Origin: Treponema sp.
GTDB lineage: Bacteria; Spirochaetota; Spirochaetia; Treponematales; Breznakiellaceae
Length of the DNA: 56,116 bases
NCBI GenBank assembly: GCA_009786455.1
Contig: WQTD01000007.1
Location: forward strand, 1-56,116
Reading direction: 5' to 3'
Shown: positions 7,412 to 15,963 of the stretch, piece after piece
Numbering within the stretch: position 1 is the stretch's first letter
How the letters are laid out: every line of letters begins with the position of its first letter
Notes under the pieces: generated by a model
Database searches by the model: none
Told to the model about the DNA's origin: nothing
The model's input: the letters and a program-made list of their open reading frames with translations, nothing else
Translations under genes and position numbers: made by a program

Positions 7412-7487
7412 TTTGGCAATGGCGCTGTACAAAATTTCAGCGATTTTAAAGTCTCGACTATTTGGCAATGGGTAGTTAAAATAAGGA

Positions 7488-8477
7488 ATGATATTAAAAG
7501 AAAACCTTGAAAAAGCCGGATTTCTGCTGGAAACCTGCAGAAAACAGATGGCGAAGCGCATAACAGGCCAGAAAGAGATGATAGACGGTCTTTTAACCGC
7601 GCTGATAGCAGGCGGGCATATCCTGCTTGAAGGGGTGCCGGGGCTTGCCAAAACCCTAGCTGTTAAAAGCCTCGCCGAGATAACCGCGCTGGAATTTAAA
7701 AGAATTCAGTTTACCCCCGATTTGCTGCCCGCAGACCTGACAGGAACCATGATTTGGGAACAGGCAAAGGGGAGCTTTTCTGTCAGAAGGGGACCAATTT
7801 TCGCGAATATAATCCTTGCCGATGAAATCAACCGCGCGCCTGCAAAAGTGCAGTCCGCCCTCCTTGAAGCAATGGAAGAAAAACAGGTGACAATCGGGGA
7901 AACAAGCTATCCCCTGCCCGACCCCTTCTTTGTTCTGGCGACTGAAAATCCCATTGAACATGAAGGCACCTATTCGCTGCCTGAAGCCGAGCTTGACCGC
8001 TTTCTAATGAAACTGCTGATTGTATACCCCAAGCCCCTGGAAGAGCTTGATATTGTAAAAAACAGCCTGCCGCTGTCAACAAATACCCGTAACAGTCATA
8101 TACCCCTGGAGCCGGTTTTGGGAAATGAAGAGCTGGCTTTCCTGCGCAGTACAGCCGATTCAGTTCATATTGATGAAGAAATCATGAAATATATTGTTTC
8201 CATCGTATCCGCTACACGGCCTGCCGCAGGACAGGCGGAAGGCGTGTATAAGTATGTTACATTCGGCGCGTCTGTACGCGCTTCAATTGCGCTTCATAAA
8301 TGCTCAAAAATTTTATCGATGTTCAGGGGAAATACATTTGTCACGCCGGAAGATGTCAAGACAGCCGCTCTTCCGGTACTGCGTCACCGCATTGTCCTTT
8401 CTTACGAAGCTGAAGCCGAAGATATGAATGCAGACGCAATAATTGCAAGAATCCTCAGTCACATTCCGGTTCCTTGA
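7488..8477 (+). CDS. moxR: MoxR-family AAA+ ATPase
   Basis: The product is 329 residues. Walker A is GVPGLAKT at residues 49-56 and Walker B is ILADEINR near 107-114, followed by the family stretch ALLEAMEEKQVTIG and an arginine-rich C-terminal lid. MoxR ATPases act as chaperones that help assemble or activate complexes, often with von Willebrand A proteins encoded beside them, as here. A short AAGGA precedes the ATG at 4 bases. It heads a tight seven-gene plus-strand operon to 14166 in which most genes overlap by 1-4 bases, so co-transcription is very likely. Substrate unknown. Confidence 0.92.
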   Translation: MILKENLEKAGFLLETCRKQMAKRITGQKEMIDGLLTALIAGGHILLEGVPGLAKTLAVKSLAEITALEFKRIQFTPDLLPADLTGTMIWEQAKGSFSVRRGPIFANIILADEINRAPAKVQSALLEAMEEKQVTIGETSYPLPDPFFVLATENPIEHEGTYSLPEAELDRFLMKLLIVYPKPLEELDIVKNSLPLSTNTRNSHIPLEPVLGNEELAFLRSTADSVHIDEEIMKYIVSIVSATRPAAGQAEGVYKYVTFGASVRASIALHKCSKILSMFRGNTFVTPEDVKTAALPVLRHRIVLSYEAEAEDMNADAIIARILSHIPVP

Positions 8478-8480
8478 TCT

Positions 8481-9392
8481 ATGGAAACAGACGAACTCTT
8501 ACGGTACATTACAACCCTTCCCGTTATTTCAGGTAGTCTTGCCGAGGAAATGCTTGCCGGAAATTTCAGATCGATATTTAAGGGACAGGGAATGGAATTT
8601 GACGAAGCGCGTCATTATGAAGCAGGCGACGATATCCGCTCAATCGACTGGAATGCAAGCGCGCGTTTCGGCACGCCCTATGTAAAAATGTACAGGGAAG
8701 AAAGAGAGCTGACTATATTGATACTGCTTGATGTGTCTCCGTCAATGCACAGGGGATATATCGCAAGAAAGGGATTAAGCCCTTACGAACAGGCTCTTGT
8801 TTGCGCTGCGCTTATCGCTTTTTCCACCGAACGCACAGGCCAGCAGGCAGGCTCAATTTTTTTTGACAGGGAGATAGAAAACGTTTTTCCGCCCCGAAGG
8901 GGAAAGCGGCATTTAATGACGTTTATATCAGCGGCGCTTCAGTATCAAAAGGATGTTTATAACCGTAAATTTAAAAACGGCAGCAATCTTGCGGCGGCTT
9001 TATCAGGCGCACAGAAATTTTTAAAAAAACGTTCTCTTGTAATCGTAATTTCGGATTTTTACAGCATTAACTGGGAACACGAGATGACCAATCTCTGCCG
9101 CAAACATGATTGCATCGCGCTGCGTATAAGCGATCCGCCGGAAATAAATTATCCCGGGCTTTTAACCCTCGAAGACCCCGAAACAGGAATACGAATTGAA
9201 GCTCCGGTAAACATGGATTCATTCAAGGAAAACTGGACTCAATGGCAGTTTGAAAGAACAGCGTTATGGGAAGCGCTTTGCAAACGCAGCGGCGCTTCAC
9301 ATCTGGAAATATCAACAGAAGAAGACGCGCCTTCTTCACTGATAAAATTTTTCGGCAGCCGGAATCTTCTTAAAGACAGGAAGAAAAAATGA
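8481..9392 (+). CDS. DUF58 domain protein
   Basis: The product is 303 residues and starts 3 bases after moxR. It has the DUF58 hallmark HYEAGDDIRSIDWNASAR (about residues 45-62), then a VWA-like fold with LLDVSPSM, a MIDAS-type metal-binding motif. No signal peptide or transmembrane segment is evident, so it should be cytoplasmic or membrane-associated. In Bat operons this protein always sits between the MoxR ATPase and the membrane VWA proteins and is taken as a partner of the ATPase; its molecular role is unknown. Its last codons overlap the next gene by 4 bases (ATGA). Confidence 0.9.
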   Translation: METDELLRYITTLPVISGSLAEEMLAGNFRSIFKGQGMEFDEARHYEAGDDIRSIDWNASARFGTPYVKMYREERELTILILLDVSPSMHRGYIARKGLSPYEQALVCAALIAFSTERTGQQAGSIFFDREIENVFPPRRGKRHLMTFISAALQYQKDVYNRKFKNGSNLAAALSGAQKFLKKRSLVIVISDFYSINWEHEMTNLCRKHDCIALRISDPPEINYPGLLTLEDPETGIRIEAPVNMDSFKENWTQWQFERTALWEALCKRSGASHLEISTEEDAPSSLIKFFGSRNLLKDRKKK

Positions 9393-10270
9393 AAAAATAT
9401 CCTGTTATTTTTCTGCTGCTTTTAACCGGAACATTGTTTGCGCAGAACTACAATGTAAATATAATACCGAGGCAAATTTATGTAGGCGATCAGGCTGTTA
9501 TGATTGTACAGCTCCCCGGAACAGATCAAAACAAACCTGATATCATCCTTGATGTATTCTCGCCCGGTTTTCCGTCGCATGAACTGATTGATTTTCACAG
9601 AATAGCGCTTGAGCAGCGCACAGGAGGAAGCAGGCTTCTGATTGAGTTCACCGCTTTTGCTCCGGGCATTATGGAATTCCCCGTTATAGAAGCGGGCGGA
9701 AATTATTACGCCGATCTTACAGTCACAATAAGTTCTTTGATAAAAAACCGCTCTTCGCTCATGCTTTCAGGTTATGCTCCCGCTCTTGCCATGCCGGGAA
9801 CCGCCCTGTTGCTTTACGGAATAATCGCAATTTTAGTAATAATGATTCTGTTCACTGCATGGTTTATTTTAAAAGGGCGTACATTTCTGAAAAAATTGGG
9901 AGAAAAATTAAAATATTACAGGCTGATATTATCAATCAAGATCATGGAAAAGCAGGTTTATTTATCCATATTGAGGGGAGGAGAACCGAGAAACATTCTT
10001 GATAAATTTTCGCAGCAGTTTCGCGTAATACTTTCTTCCCTTACGGGTAAAAACTGCCTGTCAATGACCGCCAATGAATTTGAAAATCAGGAATACAATC
10101 CTGTAATTCTGGGAAAATTTTTCCGCAGATGCGATGAACTTCGTTTTTCCGGCATCAAAATTGATTCGTACGAGATTCTTGGTTTATTGGACGATCTTCG
10201 CAGCTTTTTAAGAGCGTTAAAGGAAATCGCGGCTTTAAAAAACGCAAAACCTGCATTGGCGGCGGAATGA
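9389..10270 (+). CDS. Exported membrane protein of the Bat operon (BatD/DUF4381-like)
   Basis: The product is 293 residues. A signal peptide covers residues 1-19 (LLLTGTLFAQ), then comes a beta-rich periplasmic part beginning NVNIIPRQIYVGDQAVM, like the first domain of BatD proteins. One transmembrane segment lies near 132-157, and a helical cytoplasmic tail follows with a TANEF..RRCDELRFSG stretch resembling the DUF4381 C-terminus. Position between DUF58 and BatA is typical. I cannot say whether it is a truncated BatD or a distinct family. It overlaps both neighbours by 4 bases. Confidence 0.6.
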   Translation: MKKYPVIFLLLLTGTLFAQNYNVNIIPRQIYVGDQAVMIVQLPGTDQNKPDIILDVFSPGFPSHELIDFHRIALEQRTGGSRLLIEFTAFAPGIMEFPVIEAGGNYYADLTVTISSLIKNRSSLMLSGYAPALAMPGTALLLYGIIAILVIMILFTAWFILKGRTFLKKLGEKLKYYRLILSIKIMEKQVYLSILRGGEPRNILDKFSQQFRVILSSLTGKNCLSMTANEFENQEYNPVILGKFFRRCDELRFSGIKIDSYEILGLLDDLRSFLRALKEIAALKNAKPALAAE

Positions 10271-11265
10271 ATTTCAATTTTGAAAACCAGTTGATTGCCA
10301 TAGCTGCCTTCATGTTTATTCCCGTTACGGTATTGATTTATTCAAAGCTAAGAAATCCTTTTGTCGCGTCGGTTCCGTTGGGCGCGCCCGGCGGCATTCC
10401 TTTTAAAAATTCACAAATAAACATTTTAATTAAAATATTCAAATGTCTTGAGATAGCGGGCATTTCTCTGCTCTTTCTCGCCGCCGCAGGTCCTTCATTA
10501 AAAACATCAGAAACTGTATGGATGAACCGCGGCGCGGATATTATTTTTATTCTTGATGTCAGTCCAAGCATGGCGGCAATCGACATGGACGGCAGAAACC
10601 GTTTTACTGCGGCAAAAACCCTGCTGTCAGATTTCGTGTCACAGCGTCCTTCTGACAATATCGGACTTGTCGCAACAGGCGAAGACGCCGCGCTTCTCCT
10701 TCCCCCGACTTCTGACAGGGAAGCGCTGCTTCTCCGCCTTGAACAACTGCGGATCGGCGAGTTTGGAGACGGAACCGCGCTCGGCATGGGGATCGCCGTC
10801 GCCGCGTATCATTTGGAAAAATCCGGCGCAAAACGCAAAGCGGCGATCATTATTACCGACGGAGAAAATAACGCCGGCGCAATTCATCCTGAAACCGCCG
10901 CCGCCATGCTTTTGGATATCGGAGCGTCTTTTTATGTTATTGCGGCAGGTTCAGCAGGAGAAGTGCCGATTGATTACACCGATCCTTTTACGCGAATACG
11001 GCGGACAGGCATATTCGATTCCCGTTTTGACGCGGAATCTTTGCGCCGTTTAAGCGCGTCAGGAGGAGGAACTTTTATTTCCGCTCCTTCCCTGGATGCG
11101 TTCGCCGCCGCTTTTTCCAGGATCGATGACGAAGAAATGACTGTTTTAAGATCACGCGTCTTTTATAAAAAATATTCGTTGTTCTTTCATTTCCTGACAG
11201 CCGCCGCGGTAATTCTTGTCAGCATCAGATTTTTCAAGAATTTTCTTCTGAGGGCTGTTTTATGA
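10267..11265 (+). CDS. batA: BatA-like von Willebrand A membrane protein
   Basis: The product is 332 residues. Two N-terminal membrane segments (about 9-28 and 55-74) precede a VWA domain with an intact MIDAS start (FILDVSPSMAA), a T in the ATGEDAALLLPPTSDREAL region and D in IIITDGENNAG, so it can bind a divalent ion. A third membrane helix is at the C-terminus (FLTAAAVILVSIRFF). This is the classic BatA layout: VWA domain held on the periplasmic side by flanking helices. Bat proteins have been linked to stress tolerance and envelope homeostasis in Bacteroides and Leptospira; the mechanism is not settled. Confidence 0.88.
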   Translation: MNFNFENQLIAIAAFMFIPVTVLIYSKLRNPFVASVPLGAPGGIPFKNSQINILIKIFKCLEIAGISLLFLAAAGPSLKTSETVWMNRGADIIFILDVSPSMAAIDMDGRNRFTAAKTLLSDFVSQRPSDNIGLVATGEDAALLLPPTSDREALLLRLEQLRIGEFGDGTALGMGIAVAAYHLEKSGAKRKAAIIITDGENNAGAIHPETAAAMLLDIGASFYVIAAGSAGEVPIDYTDPFTRIRRTGIFDSRFDAESLRRLSASGGGTFISAPSLDAFAAAFSRIDDEEMTVLRSRVFYKKYSLFFHFLTAAAVILVSIRFFKNFLLRAVL

Positions 11266-12776
11266 ACGCGATAAAATTTGATCATCCGTATGTATTATAC
11301 GCGTTTTTAATTTTCATTCCGGTATTGATATTTGAAATAATGGCGCATAACAGAAAAAGCGTACTTAAACTGCCTGAGGAGCTAAACAGAAAATTGATGC
11401 TTTCAGCGCTGTTTTTTAATTTGTTTCTCGTATTCTCAATCATCGCGCTCTGCGGTCCGCGCTGGGGAACAGGCTATTCTTCATCCGGATATTACCGCGG
11501 TCTGGATGTGATCTTTGCTTTTGACGTATCGCGCAGCATGGATATCCGTGACGCTCATGCAGGCGAATCCCGCCTTGAACGCGGTATTTCCATTGTAAGC
11601 GAGTGCGCTGTTTCTGTTACCGGCGCGCGGTTTGCCGCCGTTCTGGGGCGCAGCAGAGGATATCAGGCTGTCCCGCTGACATTCGACAATGAAACTGTAA
11701 TAAACTTTTTTTCGGCTCTTGATATTTCTTCAATGACAGGCAGAAGCACAAATCTGGAAGCTCTTCTGGACGCCGCAGCCGATTCCTTCAGCGGCAATAC
11801 TCCTTCCAGAAAAATAATAATTCTTGTTTCAGACGGAGAGTCTCATCACGGAATGCTGAGAAACGCGCTTAACCGCTGCGCCAGGGAAAGCATCATGATT
11901 GCCTCCGTTGCGGTCGGCAGCGACGAGGGAATGCCGGTTCCCGGGACAGAGGCGTTTTCGCGGAGGAACGCTTCTGTTATGCGCACAGCAGCGGAAAGAA
12001 CCGGCGGCGTTTATATTGACGGCGGCAGTGACAGCGCTTCTTCGGATTTATTATCGTATCTTGCCTCTTTTACAGCCGCAGCGGGATTTGGAAGCGGCGG
12101 CTCCGAACCAAAACAGAGGCATGCACTTTTCATCATTCTTGCGTTATGTGCATACGCGATCTCAAAATTCCTGCCGCTTTTGCCTGCAGGAAAAACCTTA
12201 AGAAAAAGCCTGATATTGATAGCCGCCTTAATTTTTACATCGTGCTCGGAAGGCAGGCTTCTTCTTCTTGAAGCGAATTATTTATTTTCGCGTGAAAGAT
12301 ATGAAGAAGCGGTTGTTCCCTATCAAAAAGCCCTGCAATACGAAGATTCTGCTCCTTATGCGGAATACGGTCTTGGACTGACGCTGTATCTGCTTGATGA
12401 GGAAAATTCCGCGCTTGGAAGGTTTATCAACTCAAAAAAAATCCTTGATACCCTTTCTGTTAACGAACACCGCGAACTGCGGTACAGGAATTTTTATAAC
12501 TCAGGCATTATTTATTTTGAAGAAGAAAATTATGCGTCTGCGGCGGAAGCCTTCAAGGAAGCTTTAAGGATAAATCCTGGAAGAATTGACGCAAAACGCA
12601 ATCTTGAAATTACCATCATGTCCATTAACATGGAACCAAAACAGGAAACTCCGGCGGACGGCGGACGAAACGAAACAAGGGAAATTCTTTTTGATTACAT
12701 AAAGCAGCAGGAACAACAGCGCTGGAAAAGCGGAGAGTGGCTGCAGGAAGAACAATTTATGGAATTTGATTATTAA
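11262..12776 (+). CDS. batB: BatB-TPR fusion (BatB/BatC in one chain)
   Basis: The product is 504 residues. Residues 1-300 follow the BatB plan: two N-terminal membrane helices, a VWA domain with MIDAS (FAFDVSRSMDI) and SDGESHHG, and then a helix (HALFIILALCAYAI). About residue 316 begins a second hydrophobic stretch, SLILIAALIFTSCSEGR, that looks like a lipoprotein signal with its cysteine. After it come TPR-type repeats (YEEAVVPYQKAL, ASAAEAFKEALRINPGRIDA) and a Gln/Glu-rich end. That second half is what a separate BatC would look like, so this is probably a BatB-BatC fusion. It overlaps batA by 4 bases and the next gene by 1 base. Confidence 0.85.
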   Translation: MNAIKFDHPYVLYAFLIFIPVLIFEIMAHNRKSVLKLPEELNRKLMLSALFFNLFLVFSIIALCGPRWGTGYSSSGYYRGLDVIFAFDVSRSMDIRDAHAGESRLERGISIVSECAVSVTGARFAAVLGRSRGYQAVPLTFDNETVINFFSALDISSMTGRSTNLEALLDAAADSFSGNTPSRKIIILVSDGESHHGMLRNALNRCARESIMIASVAVGSDEGMPVPGTEAFSRRNASVMRTAAERTGGVYIDGGSDSASSDLLSYLASFTAAAGFGSGGSEPKQRHALFIILALCAYAISKFLPLLPAGKTLRKSLILIAALIFTSCSEGRLLLLEANYLFSRERYEEAVVPYQKALQYEDSAPYAEYGLGLTLYLLDEENSALGRFINSKKILDTLSVNEHRELRYRNFYNSGIIYFEEENYASAAEAFKEALRINPGRIDAKRNLEITIMSINMEPKQETPADGGRNETREILFDYIKQQEQQRWKSGEWLQEEQFMEFDY

Positions 12777-13747
12777 TGAAAAATAACCAAAAAAGAATAT
12801 TTATTTTTGCAGTTTTCCTGTTTGCCCTTGCGTCAGCATTGCATGCGCAAAGCAGAAATCAATCTTTCGGCGTTACAATTAATACTGATATGCCCGTTGT
12901 CGGCAAACCGTGGATATTGACTTTTCTTATTGATTATCCCGATCCTGATGATGTTTCTTTAACAATGCCTTCGCTGCAGCAAACTGGTATAAAAGACGGG
13001 GAAATTACTTTAGACCGCATTTTAAAGTTAACAAGGAACGACAATGAAAACATCCAGACAATCGTTGAATACAGATTTAATGTTTTAAAAAGCGGCCGTT
13101 TGTATCTTGAAAAATTTATAATTGAATGTCCCGGCGGCATTGTGGAGACAAACCCGCTTTTACTGGAAATACAGCCGGCGGCGGAAACGCCGATCATCGT
13201 AATTGAAAGACCTGTCGTTGTTAGGCTTGTCTGGGAAATAAACATTCCCCAGGCAGGAACCGCATGGCAGATGGAAAAGGGACAGCGGGCTGTTCTTTCC
13301 CTTCGCAGGCTTCCTTCAAATTCCGGCTCATACGGGGAAATCCATCCGCCGCCTGCATTTTTTCTGCCCGAAGTGCCGCCGGGTGTTATAATTTCATTAT
13401 CGGAGATTCCCGCAGACGGACAATTTGCAGCTAACATTACGTTCATTCCTGCGGAAACGGGCGTTTTCAGCCTTGCAGCAAGAACACTTCAGTACGAAAA
13501 CACTGAATTTCAAATTCCTGCCTTGCGGATCAATATAAGGGAAAGCGCAGGGGAATTGTCCTCTGAAAACCGTCATGAAGCGGCTGTACAGGAAGAAGAA
13601 ACTCCCGCTTTTAGTTTCCCTGATACGCAGGAAGGCGCAGACAGACTGCCGAGAACTCTGGTTTTTACACTATATATTTTTGTTTTTTTCATTTTATTTT
13701 TTTCATTGATTATTTTTTATTCGCATTTAAGGAAAAGAACAAAATGA
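12776..13747 (+). CDS. batD: BatD-like exported protein
   Basis: The product is 323 residues: signal peptide 1-25 (FALASALHAQ), beta-sandwich periplasmic region starting with a NTDMPVVGKPWILTF stretch, and one C-terminal membrane helix (LVFTLYIFVFFILFFSLIIF) with a short basic tail. The layout and its place right after the BatB/TPR gene match BatD of other Bat operons. It is shorter than typical BatD proteins, which may be because part of that role is carried by the gene at 9389. It overlaps the Smr gene by 4 bases. Confidence 0.7.
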   Translation: MKNNQKRIFIFAVFLFALASALHAQSRNQSFGVTINTDMPVVGKPWILTFLIDYPDPDDVSLTMPSLQQTGIKDGEITLDRILKLTRNDNENIQTIVEYRFNVLKSGRLYLEKFIIECPGGIVETNPLLLEIQPAAETPIIVIERPVVVRLVWEINIPQAGTAWQMEKGQRAVLSLRRLPSNSGSYGEIHPPPAFFLPEVPPGVIISLSEIPADGQFAANITFIPAETGVFSLAARTLQYENTEFQIPALRINIRESAGELSSENRHEAAVQEEETPAFSFPDTQEGADRLPRTLVFTLYIFVFFILFFSLIIFYSHLRKRTK

Positions 13748-14166
13748 GTTTCGCGGATATCCTTGACAAATGGGAGCGTATCTCAGACACCTCTCCAAAA
13801 AATGAACTTGAAGAATGGCTGCGTAAAAATGAAACCATTGACAAGGATTCAGATCGCGAAAAAATAAAAACACACAGTGAAAAACGAATGTACCTGCGCC
13901 GGAAAAAACCTGACGATATTCTTGACATTCACGGTCTTACAGGCGATAAAGCATGGATATCTCTCGATCTTTTTTTTTCCGGCGCAAAGGACAAGAGATA
14001 TAAAAAACTGCGCATAATTCACGGGAAAGGGAATAAATCGCAGGGAGACGCTGTCCTGACGCATACTGTACGCAGGTTTCTGGAGAAATGCCCCTATGCC
14101 GGTGAAAACGGCTTTGAAAAAGCAGCTAACGGCGGGACTGGCGCCACCTGGGTATTTTTAAAATAA
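13744..14166 (+). CDS. Smr domain protein
   Basis: The product is 140 residues. The first 50 are charged linker; the Smr domain follows with DILDIHGLTGDKA (about 59-71), the conserved LRIIHGKGN (about 93-101) and a GATWVFLK end. Smr domains nick or bind nucleic acid and occur in MutS2 or as small stand-alone proteins. The usual histidine of the first motif (DIHG) and the HGKG loop are intact. It closes the Bat operon, with the ATG overlapping batD; a functional link is not obvious. No clear terminator follows before the convergent gene. Confidence 0.85.
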   Translation: MSFADILDKWERISDTSPKNELEEWLRKNETIDKDSDREKIKTHSEKRMYLRRKKPDDILDIHGLTGDKAWISLDLFFSGAKDKRYKKLRIIHGKGNKSQGDAVLTHTVRRFLEKCPYAGENGFEKAANGGTGATWVFLK

Positions 14167-14190
14167 CCGGCGGCAGCGCGGAATTTCATG

Positions 14191-15048
14191 TTATTGTTTC
14201 CTGACAGCCCTTATTATCATAACATCACCGAACCCAAAACGTTTGGCGAGAAAATCGGCGGTTTTTTTCAGGCGCGCAGGAGCAGTTCCCGCCGCAAGAC
14301 CTCCCCATGTTGAAATTTTTTCTGTTCTAAACCCTGTTCTTTTCATCATCGCTTTTAATGTGTTTAATGAAAAAAGATAAAGGTGATCAAAAATGGCGGA
14401 ACGCCATTTTTTCCCGAAAAGGTGCGCCTGAAATCCTTTTATATTGGGAGTGGTAATAAACACCCTGCCGTTTTCTTTCAGGATGCGGTGAACTTCGGTT
14501 AAAAAAGAAAAGGGATTATTCAAATGCTCAATAAGGTGCGACGCAAGCACAGCGTCAAAACTGCAATCAGGGAATTTATTCTCTTCCAGAGGGAGGCTCT
14601 TTATATCCAGGGAACGTGTGTTACGCGCATACTCTCCTGCGGGAGAGATTTCCACGCCTGTTACGCGCCAGTTTCGGCTGCGCAGAAACGCCGGAAGCGC
14701 TCCTGTCGCGCAGCCTATGTCCAGAACAGACGGCTGTGCGTGCAGCATCAATTCTTTTTCAAGATCATAAAACCCTGAGTCTTTTAAGGCAAGCTGCTGA
14801 AGATGCAGAAAATTTTCCTCATTTTCAAGTTCATAGGAAAGATAGTCGCTCCCCGATGAGCCGCTGTAACGATCAATCACTTCATCCTTGACCGGCTGGG
14901 GGTTTTGCTGCACAAGACTGCACCTTTTGCAGCTAACATACCCAAATCCTCCGCAGACAAGGGCGGTTTTAAAGGACAAAGAGCCGCAAAGGCAGCAAGG
15001 AACAGCCGCGTTTTTTTCTTCACGGACAGGAGTTGACCATGTTTTCAT
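14191..15048 (-). CDS. Class I SAM-dependent methyltransferase with zinc-ribbon start
   Basis: The product is 285 residues. The first 50 hold two CxxC-type pairs (CCLCG and CKRC), a zinc-binding head common in sugar or cell-surface methyltransferases. SAM motif I is VLDIGCATGA (about 111-120), followed by VTGVEIS, the acidic residue that holds the ribose. FDAVLASHLIEHL is motif IV. A substrate cannot be named; members of this group often modify lipid-linked or surface glycans, or small metabolites. It lies 2 bases after the upstream minus-strand gene and so probably ends that operon. Confidence 0.82.
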   Translation of the reverse strand: MKTWSTPVREEKNAAVPCCLCGSLSFKTALVCGGFGYVSCKRCSLVQQNPQPVKDEVIDRYSGSSGSDYLSYELENEENFLHLQQLALKDSGFYDLEKELMLHAQPSVLDIGCATGALPAFLRSRNWRVTGVEISPAGEYARNTRSLDIKSLPLEENKFPDCSFDAVLASHLIEHLNNPFSFLTEVHRILKENGRVFITTPNIKGFQAHLFGKKWRSAIFDHLYLFSLNTLKAMMKRTGFRTEKISTWGGLAAGTAPARLKKTADFLAKRFGFGDVMIIRAVRKQ

Positions 15049-15050
15049 GG

Positions 15051-15962
15051 TTAATTAACAATGATCCTGGCTGCAAGCGTACTGGAAAGACCGTTTATAT
15101 CCTGCACTATAATTTCCAGATTTGCCTGCCCGCGCGTAAAAAAAATCTCCGCCGCTTCAAACGCGGGAGAGGAAGAATAAACTTGTTTTGCGGGAACAAG
15201 CCCGTTGCGGTAAACCATCAAAACGCCGTCTCTTGCGGAAATCGCTTCAAAATTCAGCGACGCGGCTTCGGCTCCATTTACAAAACAGATTATTTTTTGA
15301 GGAGCGAGAAGAACTCCGGGATTAATTACAGGACTTACTGCGTTTACAAGAACAGTGTAGCGTCCCTGAATTAAAACGCGCGAGGGTTCTGTCTGCCCCT
15401 GCGAATTTTTAAAATTAACTGAAAGTATCTGCGGAGGACGGACAGATGCCGGCTGGACGCCCGGCGCCTGAGCAGGCGTAATAATCATTGCGGGATTTAT
15501 CCACTGCCTCTCCCTTCTGTCGTAAACAGTAAAATAAAAACCGTCCTGCGCCGACCATCCAGAACTCCCCGAAGAAGCTAAAATATCCGTTTTGCCAAGC
15601 TGTACAAAGGACTCATGCCGGCTGATCGCGGTATTATCATCAGCATAACGGCTGTAAATACTGATCAATCCGTCTTCATGATCGACAGCGGTCCATGCGC
15701 CCAGTGGGGAAGGAAGCCGCGATGCCGTATCGCCGCTGTTCCTTGAAAAAATAATCTCTCCGTTTTCGGCGGCAAGTATATTTGTTCCTCCGCTGAATAA
15801 CATTCCAAGAACCGGCTTGCCGTTGTCATTTGAACCGAAATTCCGGATCAAAGCCGCGTCTTCGCTTGGCCAGCTCATCGCATCCGTTTTATCAGAAATG
15901 GAAGCTGAAAACAACAAAACAAGAAAAACCGCCGATAATGTGATCTTAAATAATTTTCCCAT
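15051..15962 (-). CDS. Exported M23/LytM-like protein without zinc ligands
   Basis: The product is 303 residues from the ATG at 15962, which has GGAGG upstream. Residues 1-29 form a signal peptide. The first half follows the outline of a LytM/M23 peptidase: GTNILAAENGEIIFSR is the strand pair after the first metal motif and HEDGLISIYSRYAD the HxH strand. The expected HxxxD is absent from the GMLFSGG region, and the HxH reads YSR, so the zinc site is lost. It is probably a non-catalytic peptidoglycan-binding or regulatory protein, as in EnvC/NlpD relatives. The second half is beta-rich and unassigned. Its start lies right after the stop of the beta-propeller gene. Confidence 0.6.
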   Translation of the reverse strand: MGKLFKITLSAVFLVLLFSASISDKTDAMSWPSEDAALIRNFGSNDNGKPVLGMLFSGGTNILAAENGEIIFSRNSGDTASRLPSPLGAWTAVDHEDGLISIYSRYADDNTAISRHESFVQLGKTDILASSGSSGWSAQDGFYFTVYDRRERQWINPAMIITPAQAPGVQPASVRPPQILSVNFKNSQGQTEPSRVLIQGRYTVLVNAVSPVINPGVLLAPQKIICFVNGAEAASLNFEAISARDGVLMVYRNGLVPAKQVYSSSPAFEAAEIFFTRGQANLEIIVQDINGLSSTLAARIIVN

Positions 15963-15963
15963 T

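Noticed and set aside
6174-7480. Integrated prophage
   Set aside because: Only the integrase is present; no capsid, tail, terminase or lysis genes are found on either side.
10553-11053. 166-codon plus-strand frame inside batA
   Set aside because: A shadow of the VWA gene in another frame; the VWA frame has the motifs.
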